Virus record (IMG/VR): IMGVR_UViG_3300045012_000235
Location: 1-64,000 of that record
DNA from: a virus
Length of the DNA stretch: 64,000 nt
Reading direction: 5' to 3' (one strand)
Each line of letters begins with the position of its first letter. The stretch's first letter is position 1. Position numbers and translations under genes: made by a program. Below are positions 7,411 through 15,156 of the stretch, piece by piece. The notes below the pieces were generated by a model, which did not search any database, was not told where the DNA came from, and saw nothing but the letters and a program-made list of their open reading frames with translations.

Positions 7411-8088
7411 TTAGAGATCCGGCAGCGGAGGCAGGAGACCCGCCTCCAGGAATGAAAAGTACGATTTGTGGCCGCATATGATGTGGTCGAGCAGACCGAC
7501 GCCGACAACCTCGAACGCGTCCGCAAATGCCTCTGTCGTCTCCTTGTCCGCATCGCTCGGTTCGGCTTTTACACCCGAGGGATGGACATGGAACAAGATG
7601 ACGGCATGCGCGCCGTCGATGAGCGCGGCTTGAAGCGTCGGCACGAGCGGCGCCATCACGGCCGCCGGCTCTCCGCGACCTGTCTCGGCGACGCTCTTCA
7701 TCCGAAGGTGGATGTCGAGCGTAACGACTCCGAAGACCTCGTTGACCTCGTCGCCGATGGCTTCACCGATGAGTTGAAACGCCCGCTTCGGCGTGTCGAG
7801 CGGACCGATTGAATCGGCGAGCGCGTTGCACGCGGCGAACCGCTCTTGGTCCTTCTGCACGGTCAGGAACGGACGGCACTTCGAACCGTTGCCGGCGCCG
7901 AGCACGACGGGGTCCGCACCGGCGTCCGCGAGCGCCACTTCGTGCGCGTCGTCCTTTACGCGAAGGCGGCCGGGCGTGCGGCTGCGCACGCGAAGCACCG
8001 CGCGCTCTGCGAGCGTCCGCGCCTGCGCCGGCTCGTGGCAGCCGCACCCCTCCTGCTGAGTGCCAAATTTAGGATCGTAGACCTTCAC
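7411..8088 (-). CDS. RadC-like JAB/JAMM-domain protein
   Basis: 225 aa from GTG 8086-8088, overlapping the upstream gene by 20 bases; a longer frame would lie entirely antisense. The C-terminal half carries the JAMM signature of the RadC family: a Glu in NEVFGVVTLD, then FHVHPSG, then an Asp at SDADKETTEAF, followed by LLDHIICG. The metal ligands appear complete. The N-terminal half has CGCHEP and a helical region without the usual RadC helix-hairpin-helix. RadC-like proteins are common on mobile elements; their role is unsettled (metal-dependent hydrolase or nuclease regulator). Confidence 0.85.
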   Translation of the reverse strand: MKVYDPKFGTQQEGCGCHEPAQARTLAERAVLRVRSRTPGRLRVKDDAHEVALADAGADPVVLGAGNGSKCRPFLTVQKDQERFAACNALADSIGPLDTPKRAFQLIGEAIGDEVNEVFGVVTLDIHLRMKSVAETGRGEPAAVMAPLVPTLQAALIDGAHAVILFHVHPSGVKAEPSDADKETTEAFADAFEVVGVGLLDHIICGHKSYFSFLEAGLLPPLPDL

Positions 8089-8470
8089 GGGCCCCGTTCT
8101 CCTGCACCGTCTTCGGTGCGTGCACACCAAGCGACTTTGCTGCGCGCGGGTCGCCGAACGGCACATATTCCGAGCCGCTCTCGTTCTGCACCCGGAACTC
8201 GTCGAGGCTTTTCCAGTCCCGCACGATGAGCTTGATGTTCTTGTTCTCGGCCATCGGCCGAAACGAGGCGCCCCCTTCCAGCGAGATGCCATTGATGGTT
8301 GTTGGCAGCACGATGTCCCCCACCTTCAGGTCCTTGATGTCGGGACCGACGGCGTCGATGAGCAGGAGCTTCGTCGTGTTCTTCGTCTCGTCCGGTCGCA
8401 CGATGGTCGAGTCCGTGAGCCGGACAACGACGCGACCGACAACCTCGTCGAGCCTGGGCTGAAAGTTCAT
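8069..8470 (-). CDS. GroES-like co-chaperonin
   Basis: 133 aa. The arrangement matches chaperonin-10: an N-terminal strand VVGRVVVRLTDSTIVRP, a region like the mobile loop (DETKNTTKL), then LLIDAVGPDIKDLKVGDIVLP, which corresponds to the GroES 'VGPG...VKVGDVVLF' core, and a closing NIKLIVRDW. A C-terminal extension of about 40 residues is unlike cellular GroES. No GroEL is visible. Phage GroES homologues (T4 gp31 type) replace host GroES for folding of capsid proteins, so this may serve the same purpose here. Overlaps its neighbours by short stretches. Confidence 0.65.
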   Translation of the reverse strand: MNFQPRLDEVVGRVVVRLTDSTIVRPDETKNTTKLLLIDAVGPDIKDLKVGDIVLPTTINGISLEGGASFRPMAENKNIKLIVRDWKSLDEFRVQNESGSEYVPFGDPRAAKSLGVHAPKTVQENGAREGLRS

Positions 8471-8916
8471 TTTTTCTCCTCAAGTTGGGATGGGTCGCTG
8501 GGAGGTGGCATCGTCATGGCGGTGCCGCGCAAGGTCTCGAGCTCCGCCTGGCACGCCGCGAGCTCCGCGACGACGGCTGAGAAGTATTCCCGCGACGGCA
8601 TCGTGTAGAGCTGCCCGGAGATCTTGGAGGCGACGGGGGGAGCGAACTGCCTCGCGGCGTTCAGGACGACGAGCGCGGACATCCGGATCTCACGGTCCGG
8701 GCAGTCCCTCAGGCACAGTTCGGTCTCGACTTTTTCAGCCGGACAACCCGTCATGTGTGCGCAGCGTGCGACGATCTCGGCCGCTTGCTTGGTGGCGATC
8801 TCCCAGCCGACCTTGCTCTTCCAGAGCGCGAGCTTCTGCCCGAACCACACGCGGTTGTCCACCAGGGTGCGCGGCTCGGGGTCGAGCCCCAGCATGTGCT
8901 GCTGATTCTGGTTCAT
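8467..8916 (-). CDS. Hypothetical helical protein
   Basis: 149 aa from ATG 8914-8916 (ATGA overlap with the upstream small RHH-like gene). Mostly helical, with a Cys pair (TGCPAEKVETELCLRDCPD) and a C-terminal amphipathic helix (FSAVVAELAACQAELETLRG) suggesting a coiled coil. It overlaps the GroES-like gene by 4 bases. I do not recognise it. Confidence 0.75.
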   Translation of the reverse strand: MNQNQQHMLGLDPEPRTLVDNRVWFGQKLALWKSKVGWEIATKQAAEIVARCAHMTGCPAEKVETELCLRDCPDREIRMSALVVLNAARQFAPPVASKISGQLYTMPSREYFSAVVAELAACQAELETLRGTAMTMPPPSDPSQLEEKK

Positions 8917-9119
8917 GTGGTCACCCCGTCGGGCTCGCGAATCCGGATATAACCATCGCTTCGATTGTCGGCCGCGGATTGCGCCACCCGCATGAGCACA
9001 GTCCTCATCCAAACGCTCGGGCGAACCCCGCAGTGCTTGGCGCGCTGGTTGATGAGTCGCATCTGTTCGGCGCTCATCTTGATGGAAGCAACAGCCGGGT
9101 AGAGGGTCGCTCGAGGCAT
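8913..9119 (-). CDS. RHH/MobC-like small DNA-binding protein
   Basis: 68 aa. The core MSAEQMRLINQRAKHCG followed by VRPSVWMRTVLMRVAQSA matches the helix pattern of plasmid-mobilisation and CopG-type ribbon-helix-helix proteins (helix, turn, 'S-W-M-R'). It is the first gene of the 9.1-to-0.5-kb leftward operon. A palindromic sequence lies immediately upstream and overlaps the start (9117-9148), a plausible autoregulatory operator. Confidence 0.65.
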   Translation of the reverse strand: MPRATLYPAVASIKMSAEQMRLINQRAKHCGVRPSVWMRTVLMRVAQSAADNRSDGYIRIREPDGVTT

Positions 9120-9148
9120 ACTCCAGTCCTACTCGGGGGATACTGAGG
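9117..9148. promoter_or_regulatory. Degenerate copy of the dispersed motif over a start codon
   Basis: CATACTCCAGTCC and ACTCGGGGGATACTGAGG span the start of the gene on the minus strand. The half-sites ATACTC and CGGGGGATAC resemble the motif copies at 437, 12038, 26890, 29472 and 35739 but the spacing differs. It lies between divergent genes, so a regulatory role is likely. Confidence 0.4.
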
Positions 9149-9244
9149 TCTTACGCAGAGACCGGTCAATCGATCGGTGCGTGTCGTTGCGCGATTCTTT
9201 GCAGGATGCTCGACATCTTGATCGCATCATGAAAGCATTGCTCC

Positions 9245-9463
9245 ATGAGCCGCACGAAGCCGGTCCTGGCCGCATCGATCTTGCGCGCGATGTGCGTACG
9301 CGCGAGTTGCGATCCGAGAACGCTCCAAAAGTACCTCGCGGGCAAACCGATCATGCCGATGACCCTCGCCCGTATCGAGGAGGCTTTACGCGCAGGCGGC
9401 TACAGTCGTCTGGTGCGGCCCTCCAGCACAGATCTCCAGTCGTCAGCCAACGAATCTCCGTGA
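9245..9463 (+). CDS. Small helix-turn-helix protein
   Basis: 72 aa from ATG 9245; no ribosome site is seen. The segment SCDPRTLQKYLAGKPIMP followed by LARIEEALRAGGY has the look of a LacI/Cro-type helix-turn-helix, where 'D-P-R-T-x-x-K-Y' forms the recognition region. A related protein is encoded at 47519-47686. It lies just left of the membrane protein cluster and divergent from the leftward operon, so it could regulate either. Confidence 0.6.
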   Translation: MSRTKPVLAASILRAMCVRASCDPRTLQKYLAGKPIMPMTLARIEEALRAGGYSRLVRPSSTDLQSSANESP

Positions 9464-9476
9464 TACCTTGAACGGC

Positions 9477-10070
9477 GTGGAGCACGTCGTTCGCAACGGC
9501 CGATCGGTCGCGGGCTTCGGTGTCGGCGCACCCTCGGAGGCCGAAGCCGCCCTTCACTCGATCAAGGTTCGACTGGACCGGCCGCCCTGGCTCCGCGCAA
9601 TCAGCATCACGTCCTCGAAGATCGGCGACGTCATCCTCATCGAGGTCCAGCGACCCGAACACGTACCGATTGCTCAAATGATCGTGGGCGACCGCGTCAA
9701 CATGGTGCCCGTCCACTACGAGGCGGGGAGTAACGCCGGAGTCGGGATCGGCGCGCTCTGGTCACCCGACTGGCGCAACACCTCCACGAAGCTCGCTGCA
9801 ATGGAACGACTAATTGCCGAGGGTCGCGGAGACACACTCGTGGAGGGCGGCGGGTGCACCGAACCGGGTGGGGGGATCGTACCCACGCAGCGCACCGCGC
9901 TTGAGATGGCAAAACTGCTGCGCAAACGCGAACACGGGCTCGGCGACAAAACATCCGAGACCGAGCACCACTGGCCGTGGAAGGACGCCGTCGTCATGAG
10001 CGTCGCGGGCGCGCTAACCGGCTGGGTGCTCGAGGAGATCGCGCGGCGAACGTTCCGGAGGAAGCGATGA
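9477..10070 (+). CDS. R-x-G-R...G-F family protein 1, C-terminal membrane helix
   Basis: 197 aa from GTG 9477, which lies exactly 7 bases after a TACCTT element; a TTG nine bases upstream is an alternative. The N-terminus MEHVVRNGRSVAGFGVG shares the motif R-x-G-R-x-x-x-G-F-x-[VL]-G with the next three genes. The middle domain (IKVRLDRPPWLRAISI ... GDVILIEVQRPEHVPIAQM) looks globular, with alternating strands. The C-terminus has one membrane helix (AVVMSVAGALTGWVLEEI) and the basic tail ARRTFRRKR. Overlaps the next gene by 4 bases. Function unknown; probably membrane or virion-membrane associated. Confidence 0.75.
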   Translation: MEHVVRNGRSVAGFGVGAPSEAEAALHSIKVRLDRPPWLRAISITSSKIGDVILIEVQRPEHVPIAQMIVGDRVNMVPVHYEAGSNAGVGIGALWSPDWRNTSTKLAAMERLIAEGRGDTLVEGGGCTEPGGGIVPTQRTALEMAKLLRKREHGLGDKTSETEHHWPWKDAVVMSVAGALTGWVLEEIARRTFRRKR

Positions 10071-10612
10071 TGATGCGCGGCGGACGACAGGTTGCAGGGT
10101 TCGCGCTCGGTTTTGGTTCACCTAGCGACTGGTACTACACCCGCTTTATCTATGCCGGGGATGTCAAAGAGGCGAAGAACCGCGTTGACGCGAAATACCA
10201 GAGCCTCAACCGCGATGTGCAGGCGTGCGCCAAACTGTCCCCCGGCGACAAAACTGCTTGGACCGACGCTTTCACGGCCTGGCGCAAGCTGTATTGCAGC
10301 AACGACAGCGGAACGTGCACCGAGCCGGATGCCTCGATCTTTGGCGCTGGTGGTGCGATGGACGACGTCGAACGGGCCGAGAAGTCCGCGTTTGCATGGC
10401 AGACCAAAATCAAAGCAACGTGCCAAGTAAGCGGTCCGATGGAGAAACCTGACGCTGCGAAACGCGATGAAGGCGGTCCCAGCCAGTGGTTCGCGGAGCA
10501 CAAGACGGCACTCATCGTGGGCGGAGTCGTCGTCGGAGGGGTCGTCGTGCTGGGGGTACTCGCGCCATACGCCAAAATAGCTGCCGCCGCGTTACCTCGC
10601 AGAACCGGGTGA
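10067..10612 (+). CDS. R-x-G-R...G-F family protein 2, C-terminal membrane helix
   Basis: 181 aa from ATG 10067 with a strong GGAGGAAG ribosome site and an ATGA overlap. N-terminal motif MMMRGGRQVAGFALGFG. The central part is helical with two Cys (KLYCSNDSGTC) and a third (ATCQVSG). A Gly/Val-rich membrane helix (ALIVGGVVVGGVVVLGVLA) is near the end. Belongs to the four-member set at 9.5-11.6 kb. Confidence 0.75.
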   Translation: MMMRGGRQVAGFALGFGSPSDWYYTRFIYAGDVKEAKNRVDAKYQSLNRDVQACAKLSPGDKTAWTDAFTAWRKLYCSNDSGTCTEPDASIFGAGGAMDDVERAEKSAFAWQTKIKATCQVSGPMEKPDAAKRDEGGPSQWFAEHKTALIVGGVVVGGVVVLGVLAPYAKIAAAALPRRTG

Positions 10613-10640
10613 TCGAATGGTTCCGGAAACGAGGTTCCCG

Positions 10641-11252
10641 ATGAAAATAATGCGCGGCGGACGACCGGTTCAAGGATTCGCGCTGGGAGGCAGCTTCTTC
10701 GGAACCAAGATCGACGACCTCGACAGGCTGATCAAGAACAAGGATGTCGAGATGTCGGCGATGGGCGTCGAAGTCGCCAAGTCCTCCGACTCGAGCATCC
10801 AGCAGGATTGGACGGCGCTCAACCAGGCGTACCAGGCCGCGCGCGCTGTGGGGCTCAAGATGATCACGGACAGCCGAGGTTCTTCCGTGCCCGAGATCTT
10901 GCAACCGGTGGATCCTGACGTGCCCCTCAAGGCGATCGTCGCAGTGCTGCAACCGAGTGAGCACCAAGTCACTCGAGGGAGCAAGCAGGACATCGCCAAC
11001 CGACTCATGGCGTCGGGCTGGAAGCCATCATACCAGTTGGACAACAGGCCAAAAGGATCGGCAGCACCCTTACCGCCGCCCCCATCCACAGATCCACCAA
11101 CACCGGCTGCAGCGTCTTCGTCCGCTCCCGCAGCACCGCCCGCAACGCCGCCCAACGCGGATTCTCCCTGGCTCGTGCCCGCGATCGTCGCCGGAGGCGT
11201 TGTCCTTCTCGGCGGCGTTCTCGTGGTGGTCGCCCGTCAAAGAGCTGCGTAG
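10641..11252 (+). CDS. R-x-G-R...G-F family protein 3, Pro linker and membrane helix
   Basis: 203 aa from ATG 10641, which has GAGG six bases upstream. N-terminal motif MKIMRGGRPVQGFALGG. A helical domain with 'DDLDRLIKNKDVEMSAMG' follows. The segment around VTRGSKQDIANRLMASGW resembles peptidoglycan-binding or SAP-like short motifs. A Pro/Ala/Ser linker of about 45 residues leads to one membrane helix (LVPAIVAGGVVLLGGVLVVVA). Likely membrane-anchored with the N-terminal part exposed on one side. Confidence 0.75.
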   Translation: MKIMRGGRPVQGFALGGSFFGTKIDDLDRLIKNKDVEMSAMGVEVAKSSDSSIQQDWTALNQAYQAARAVGLKMITDSRGSSVPEILQPVDPDVPLKAIVAVLQPSEHQVTRGSKQDIANRLMASGWKPSYQLDNRPKGSAAPLPPPPSTDPPTPAAASSSAPAAPPATPPNADSPWLVPAIVAGGVVLLGGVLVVVARQRAA

Positions 11253-11286
11253 ACGGACCGCCTGAAGCGTCGTACGCTCGAACGCA
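11249..11286 (+). promoter_or_regulatory. Leaderless promoter of family protein 4
   Basis: GTAGAC at 11249-11254, an 18-base spacer, TACGCT at 11273-11278 and 7 bases to the ATG at 11286. The geometry equals that at 21293, 22563 and 32182. The -35 lies across the end of the upstream coding sequence. Confidence 0.5.
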
Positions 11287-11576
11287 TGGAACATCTTCGG
11301 TTCGGCGGTCGACCCGCCCCTGGATTCGGCGTGGGCGCAGGCTCTTTCGTCAAATCGAGCACGGAGCATGTCTTCACCAAGCCCGGGGGCACGTTGGGCG
11401 CCTTCCTCGGCGGCGCTGCGATGAGCGCCATCGCGGGCGTCGCCGCCGTCACCTTCTTCGGCGAGGGGACCAACATCGGCGGCATCGGCGCCGTTGCCTC
11501 GCGCCTGCAACGCAACTGGAAAGTGCTCGCAGCCACCGCGGTCGCGGGCGGCGTCGTCGGCGCCATCGCGAAGTAG
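11286..11576 (+). CDS. R-x-G-R...G-F family protein 4, small membrane protein
   Basis: 96 aa with the N-terminal motif MEHLRFGGRPAPGFGVGAG. Gly/Ala-rich hydrophobic segments follow at about residues 35-60 and 76-95 (LAATAVAGGVVGAIA), probably two membrane helices. It has its own leaderless-type promoter. It ends directly against the convergent gene at 11577. Confidence 0.75.
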   Translation: MEHLRFGGRPAPGFGVGAGSFVKSSTEHVFTKPGGTLGAFLGGAAMSAIAGVAAVTFFGEGTNIGGIGAVASRLQRNWKVLAATAVAGGVVGAIAK

Positions 11577-11996
11577 CTAGCCCAGGATCAGCGGCTCGCG
11601 CGCGTCACTGTCGGTCGCGTACGGCGCCGCAAAAAGAACAACCATCACCGGCAGCGCGTCCTGGCGGTTGATGATGAGCCAGAAAGCGTCCGACTCCCAC
11701 GGTAGGCTCGCGACCTTGTGCGCGGATTGGTGCGCGACACCGAGGACCTCGAGCATCTTGGCGCCGCCGCGCCCGAGCCCTTGCCGCAAGCGCGAGACGT
11801 AGTGCGTGCGAGGCGTTGCCTCGAACCCGGAGGGATCGGCTTCCGCGGTGACGAGAACGATGTCGCCCGTACGGAACCGCTGACGTGCCATCCGGTACGC
11901 GCCGAGCACCACGCCGGGATCTTGGAAGAGTCGCGCCACGAGGCGTTTGCAGTCGTCCGTCGTACCGGGAGCAAATTCGAGAGCGGTTCCGAGCAT
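11577..11996 (-). CDS. Hypothetical protein
   Basis: 139 aa, convergent with the preceding gene and sharing no bases with it. The sequence is globular (RFRTGDIVLVTAEADPSGF, DAFWLIINRQDALPVMVVLF), with alternating strands in the C-terminal half. No family recognised. Its promoter would lie in 11997-12040, next to a copy of the dispersed motif. Confidence 0.7.
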   Translation of the reverse strand: MLGTALEFAPGTTDDCKRLVARLFQDPGVVLGAYRMARQRFRTGDIVLVTAEADPSGFEATPRTHYVSRLRQGLGRGGAKMLEVLGVAHQSAHKVASLPWESDAFWLIINRQDALPVMVVLFAAPYATDSDAREPLILG

Positions 11997-12037
11997 GACG
12001 AGGACGGTAGCGCGGGACTTGTTCGATCGTCAACAGG

Positions 12038-12067
12038 CATACCCAAGTATGTCCCGAGTATTCCCCG
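12038..12067 (+). repeat. Dispersed near-palindromic motif, copy 2
   Basis: CATACCCAAGTATG followed by TCCCGAGTATTCCCC. It is followed at 12099-12106 by an extended -10-like TGATACCGT, as in copies 3 and 4. It precedes the small operon 12123-13194 and could be its activator or repressor site. Confidence 0.6.
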
Positions 12068-12122
12068 ATTCGGTAATTGTGACTCGGTTGAGCCGCGTGA
12101 TACCGTGGAGGCGGACAAGAAG

Positions 12123-12233
12123 ATGGAATCGGCGATGCTCATCGGCCTCGTACGCAGCGTGTGCCGTTTCCTCTTTCACGCCCCCGCGCGGGGCTATTTC
12201 ATTGTCGGAGGCCTGCACCATGCAATCGAATAA
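12123..12233 (+). CDS. Small hydrophobic ORF, 36 aa
   Basis: A 36-codon frame starts at ATG 12123, with GGAGG 12 bases upstream, and ends by overlapping the next gene by 14 bases. The peptide has hydrophobic stretches (MLIGLVRSVCRFLFHAPA and YFIVGGLHHAIE). It is the first frame after the motif-linked promoter, which supports it. It may be a leader peptide that couples translation of the next gene. Confidence 0.4.
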   Translation: MESAMLIGLVRSVCRFLFHAPARGYFIVGGLHHAIE

Positions 12234-12411
12234 GGTCCACGAAGAAGTTCTGTCCTGCGGCTACGGTCGCTGCTGCCCGACCGTCCGGATCTTCGACGAC
12301 GGTTCCGTCGAGCTGATGGACAACGACGTCGAAAGCGGATCGACGGGCACGATCAAGCTCCGTCCGGAAGTCGCCGCGCGTCTCGCTGAGCTCTTGACCG
12401 CAAAGCGATGA
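12220..12411 (+). CDS. Small protein with Cys motif
   Basis: 63 aa from ATG 12220, preceded by GGAGG. Contains SCGYGRCCPTVRIFDDGSV, a pattern seen in small phage proteins with a possible metal-binding CxxxxCC. The end overlaps the next start as ATGA. Function unknown. Confidence 0.7.
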   Translation: MQSNKVHEEVLSCGYGRCCPTVRIFDDGSVELMDNDVESGSTGTIKLRPEVAARLAELLTAKR

Positions 12412-12668
12412 TTTACGTCGCGCTCGTTGGCCTGACCCTCATCCTCGTGCGCGGGACGATCTTTCGCCCGTTGCAGCGGCTGTACCCGCCGCTTTTTCGA
12501 TGCTCTCAGTGCGTCGGGATGTGGGTTGGGCTCGCAGCGGGCATAACCGGGATCGCGTCAATGGATCGAGGACGGATCGTGGATGCCATCCTTTGCGGGA
12601 CGGCGACGAGCGTTCTGTCCCTGTTCACAGATGCCGTCCTACTAAAGCTGCTCGGCGACCCGAGCTGA
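12408..12668 (+). CDS. DUF1360-like membrane protein
   Basis: 86 aa with three hydrophobic stretches: IYVALVGLTLILVRGTIF, the central VGMWVGLAAGITGIA and the C-terminal TSVLSLFTDAVLLKLL. The central LFRCSQCVGMWVG fits the C-x-x-C-x-G-x-W-x-G signature of DUF1360-type membrane proteins found in phages and spore formers. Translationally coupled to the upstream gene. Possibly involved in lysis or membrane remodelling; this is inference. Confidence 0.65.
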   Translation: MIYVALVGLTLILVRGTIFRPLQRLYPPLFRCSQCVGMWVGLAAGITGIASMDRGRIVDAILCGTATSVLSLFTDAVLLKLLGDPS

Positions 12669-12696
12669 AGAAAAAACACGAACGAAGGAGAAGTCC

Positions 12697-12939
12697 ATGC
12701 GCAGAAACATGACGACCTTGAAGTGCAGATCCGGCGGTGTGCAAAACGGCAACGGCGCTGGCCATCCGCGTTCGCTCATCGATGAGGCGGCGTATCGAGA
12801 ACACCGAAACAACGCCAACGTCCACGCCAACAACGGGACATCCCCTCACTACGACCCGCAGTACAGCGGGTGGTCCAATGCGTCGCGACCTCGCGACCAA
12901 GCCATCTCGCTGCGGTCCGTCACGCCGAGATCCAGCTGA
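12697..12939 (+). CDS. Tandem paralogue A, hypothetical
   Basis: 80 aa, preceded by AAGGAGA. Aligns along its length with the next protein: the start MRR, SLIDEAAYREHRNNANV and the block QYSGWSNASRPRD are shared. It is therefore one of a duplicated pair. Polar and without Cys clusters. Function unknown. Confidence 0.7.
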   Translation: MRRNMTTLKCRSGGVQNGNGAGHPRSLIDEAAYREHRNNANVHANNGTSPHYDPQYSGWSNASRPRDQAISLRSVTPRSS

Positions 12940-12963
12940 CCTGAGCCAGAAAAGGAAAATCCG

Positions 12964-13194
12964 ATGCGACGCAAGCTGAAAAATTTGAAGAACAAGGGCG
13001 GCCACAGTGAAAACGGTGCACCCCGGCAACTCATCGACGAGTCGGTGTACCGGGAACACAAGAACGCCATCAACGTCGTCGCTCTTGAATCTCACCAAGC
13101 GATCCATTGGAGCCCGCAGTTTAGCGGATGGAGCAACGCATCACGGCCCCGCGACTGCCCTATTTTTCTCCGACACGTCGTCCTCCTGGACTAG
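12964..13194 (+). CDS. Tandem paralogue B, hypothetical
   Basis: 76 aa, preceded by AAAAGGA. It matches paralogue A at QLIDESVYREHKNAINV and QFSGWSNASRPRD; only the C-terminal tail differs. The duplication is clearly old because codons and spacers have diverged. It lies just upstream of the fibre array. Confidence 0.7.
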   Translation: MRRKLKNLKNKGGHSENGAPRQLIDESVYREHKNAINVVALESHQAIHWSPQFSGWSNASRPRDCPIFLRHVVLLD

Positions 13195-13258
13195 GAAAAC
13201 GTCCACGAAAGCAATCGTTTTGCTCCTGATTTGAAAGTTTTTACGTCACGGAGATCCC

Positions 13259-15115
13259 ATGAGTCTCATCATCGGTCGAGGACGGTACGCACGTGAGGCG
13301 TATCCCACTGCACCCGGAGCCGGAGGTGGCAGCGGAAGTCTCACGGGACCGACCGGTCCGAGCGGGGGTCCGGTCGGACCGACAGGTGCCCCTGGACCGA
13401 CAGGTCCGAGCGGAGCAACCGGCGCCACAGGAGTGGGCGCGAGCGGACCGACGGGGGCAGCGTCCACCGTCACCGGACCCACGGGTGCAACCGGTTCAGC
13501 GTCCACGGGCAGTACGGGACCGACGGGCGCTCCATCCGTCGTCACGGGACCCACGGGGACCTCTGGACCGACAGGCAACACGGGACCCCAAGGCACCGCA
13601 GCAAACACCGGCGCTACAGGATCAACGGGGAGTGCGGGACCAACGGGCAGCACAGGACCTCAAGGCACCGCAGCAAACACCGGCGCCACCGGACCGACGG
13701 GCGCAACGGGCGCCGGAGCGACTGGGCCAACAGGGGCAGCCTCAACGGTAACAGGCCCCACGGGGGCTTCGGGACCCACCGGAGCCGCGTCCACAGTCAC
13801 TGGCCCGACGGGAGAGACCGGGGCAGGTGTCACGGGGCCTACTGGAGCAACGGGTCACACCGGGAGCACAGGATCGACTGGGGCAGTAGGAACAGGTCCG
13901 ACAGGCCCCACGGGATCGGCGTCGACCGGAAGCACGGGGCCGACCGGTGCGGCATCGGCGGTCACCGGACCAACCGGTGCGGATGCAACGGGACCCACCG
14001 GCCCAACTGGAGCCGCATCAACAGTCACCGGACCAACCGGTGCGGGTGCGACAGGACCCACGGGTCCGACCGGCGCAACCGGGCACACGGGAGGGGCGGG
14101 GTCGACGGGACCCACCGGCGCGGCTTCCGTCGTGACCGGCCCCACCGGCGCCGCGGGATCAACGGGTCTGACCGGAGCCACCGGATCTACCGGAGCAAGC
14201 TCGGGGCTCGCAGAACATTCGCTCTACGTCACCTCCTTCCGCACCTTCACCGTGCCTTTCGGCGTCACCACCATGCGCGCCACGCTCGCGGGCGGTGGAG
14301 GTGGTGGAGGCGGCGGGGCCACCGGGTACACCACGGCAAGCGGGCTCTCTGGGCTGTTTAGTAACGGCGGTGGCGGCGGAGGCGGATCCACGCCCGTCAC
14401 TGTCATCCTTACAGGTCTATCCAGTGGAGATACTCTCGATCTCCTCCCAGGTGCCGGCGGTGCAGGGGCTGCGGCTGGAGGTAACCTGCCTGGATCACCG
14501 GGCGGAATAACCACAATTGGTGATTCAACATCCTCTGTCACATATGCCCAAGCTCCCGGAGGTAGCGGTGGCGGGAGTTCCACTGTATTTGGGCAAGTGG
14601 CGGGCGGCGGCGCTCCAACAACCGCCGCCGGCGGGAACAACATTCCAAACGTTCTCGCCCCTCAATCGGTCCTCTCCAGTGTGCCAGGTCAGGGCGGATG
14701 CGGTGGAGGCAACTACACGTCCGTGACGTACGCAGGAGTTACACCTTCACTGGTCAATGTCACCGCCCCATCCAGCCCAGGAAACGACAACACGGTAGGT
14801 CTCTTTCCTGGAGGACCACTGGGTAGTGCGGGACTCCCTTCAACGTTTGCCGCTGGCAACGGTGGTGGCGGCGGTGGTGGTGGTCCCGGAATCGTCTTTA
14901 CGAACCAAAGCGCCGGTGCGGGCGGGCAAGGCGGCAACGGGGCCTCCGGTTCCACCGCAGCCACGGCGGGCTCCCCCGGTGGAGCTGCCCCTGCCAATTC
15001 CGGCGCTGGAGGCGGCGGAGGCGGGGGCGGCGGGTGCGCAAACACGGCTCCAGCAGCCGGCGGCGCAGGCGGCAACGGCGGCAGCGGATTCATTCTGCTC
15101 GAGTGGCTCGCGTAA
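13259..15115 (+). CDS. Collagen-shaft fibre protein 1 with Gly-rich head
   Basis: 618 aa, GGAG upstream. Three parts are visible. Residues 1-25 form the shared anchor [20 protein letters not shown]. Residues about 26-318 are collagen-like G-x-y repeats, mostly GPT/GAT/GST, interrupted at intervals by AASTVT-type breaks. Residues about 320-618 are a Gly/Ser/Thr-rich head with poly-Gly runs and strands such as [20 protein letters not shown], similar to Gly-rich phage fibre tips. The protein should trimerise through the shaft. Threonines in GPT are potential O-glycosylation sites. Probable role: virion fibre or adhesin. Confidence 0.8.
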   Translation: MSLIIGRGRYAREAYPTAPGAGGGSGSLTGPTGPSGGPVGPTGAPGPTGPSGATGATGVGASGPTGAASTVTGPTGATGSASTGSTGPTGAPSVVTGPTGTSGPTGNTGPQGTAANTGATGSTGSAGPTGSTGPQGTAANTGATGPTGATGAGATGPTGAASTVTGPTGASGPTGAASTVTGPTGETGAGVTGPTGATGHTGSTGSTGAVGTGPTGPTGSASTGSTGPTGAASAVTGPTGADATGPTGPTGAASTVTGPTGAGATGPTGPTGATGHTGGAGSTGPTGAASVVTGPTGAAGSTGLTGATGSTGASSGLAEHSLYVTSFRTFTVPFGVTTMRATLAGGGGGGGGGATGYTTASGLSGLFSNGGGGGGGSTPVTVILTGLSSGDTLDLLPGAGGAGAAAGGNLPGSPGGITTIGDSTSSVTYAQAPGGSGGGSSTVFGQVAGGGAPTTAAGGNNIPNVLAPQSVLSSVPGQGGCGGGNYTSVTYAGVTPSLVNVTAPSSPGNDNTVGLFPGGPLGSAGLPSTFAAGNGGGGGGGGPGIVFTNQSAGAGGQGGNGASGSTAATAGSPGGAAPANSGAGGGGGGGGGCANTAPAAGGAGGNGGSGFILLEWLA

Positions 15116-15156
15116 TTCAAAACAACGCGGTTCAGCGGACCTGACAAGGAACAATC

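Noticed and set aside
9468-10070. TTG start at 9468 for family protein 1
   Set aside because: GTG 9477 fits both the leaderless -10 spacing and the N-terminal motif alignment of the family.
13330-14200. Tandem DNA repeats resembling a CRISPR or minisatellite array
   Set aside because: The repetition follows codons of the collagen shaft, with no constant repeat/spacer structure.
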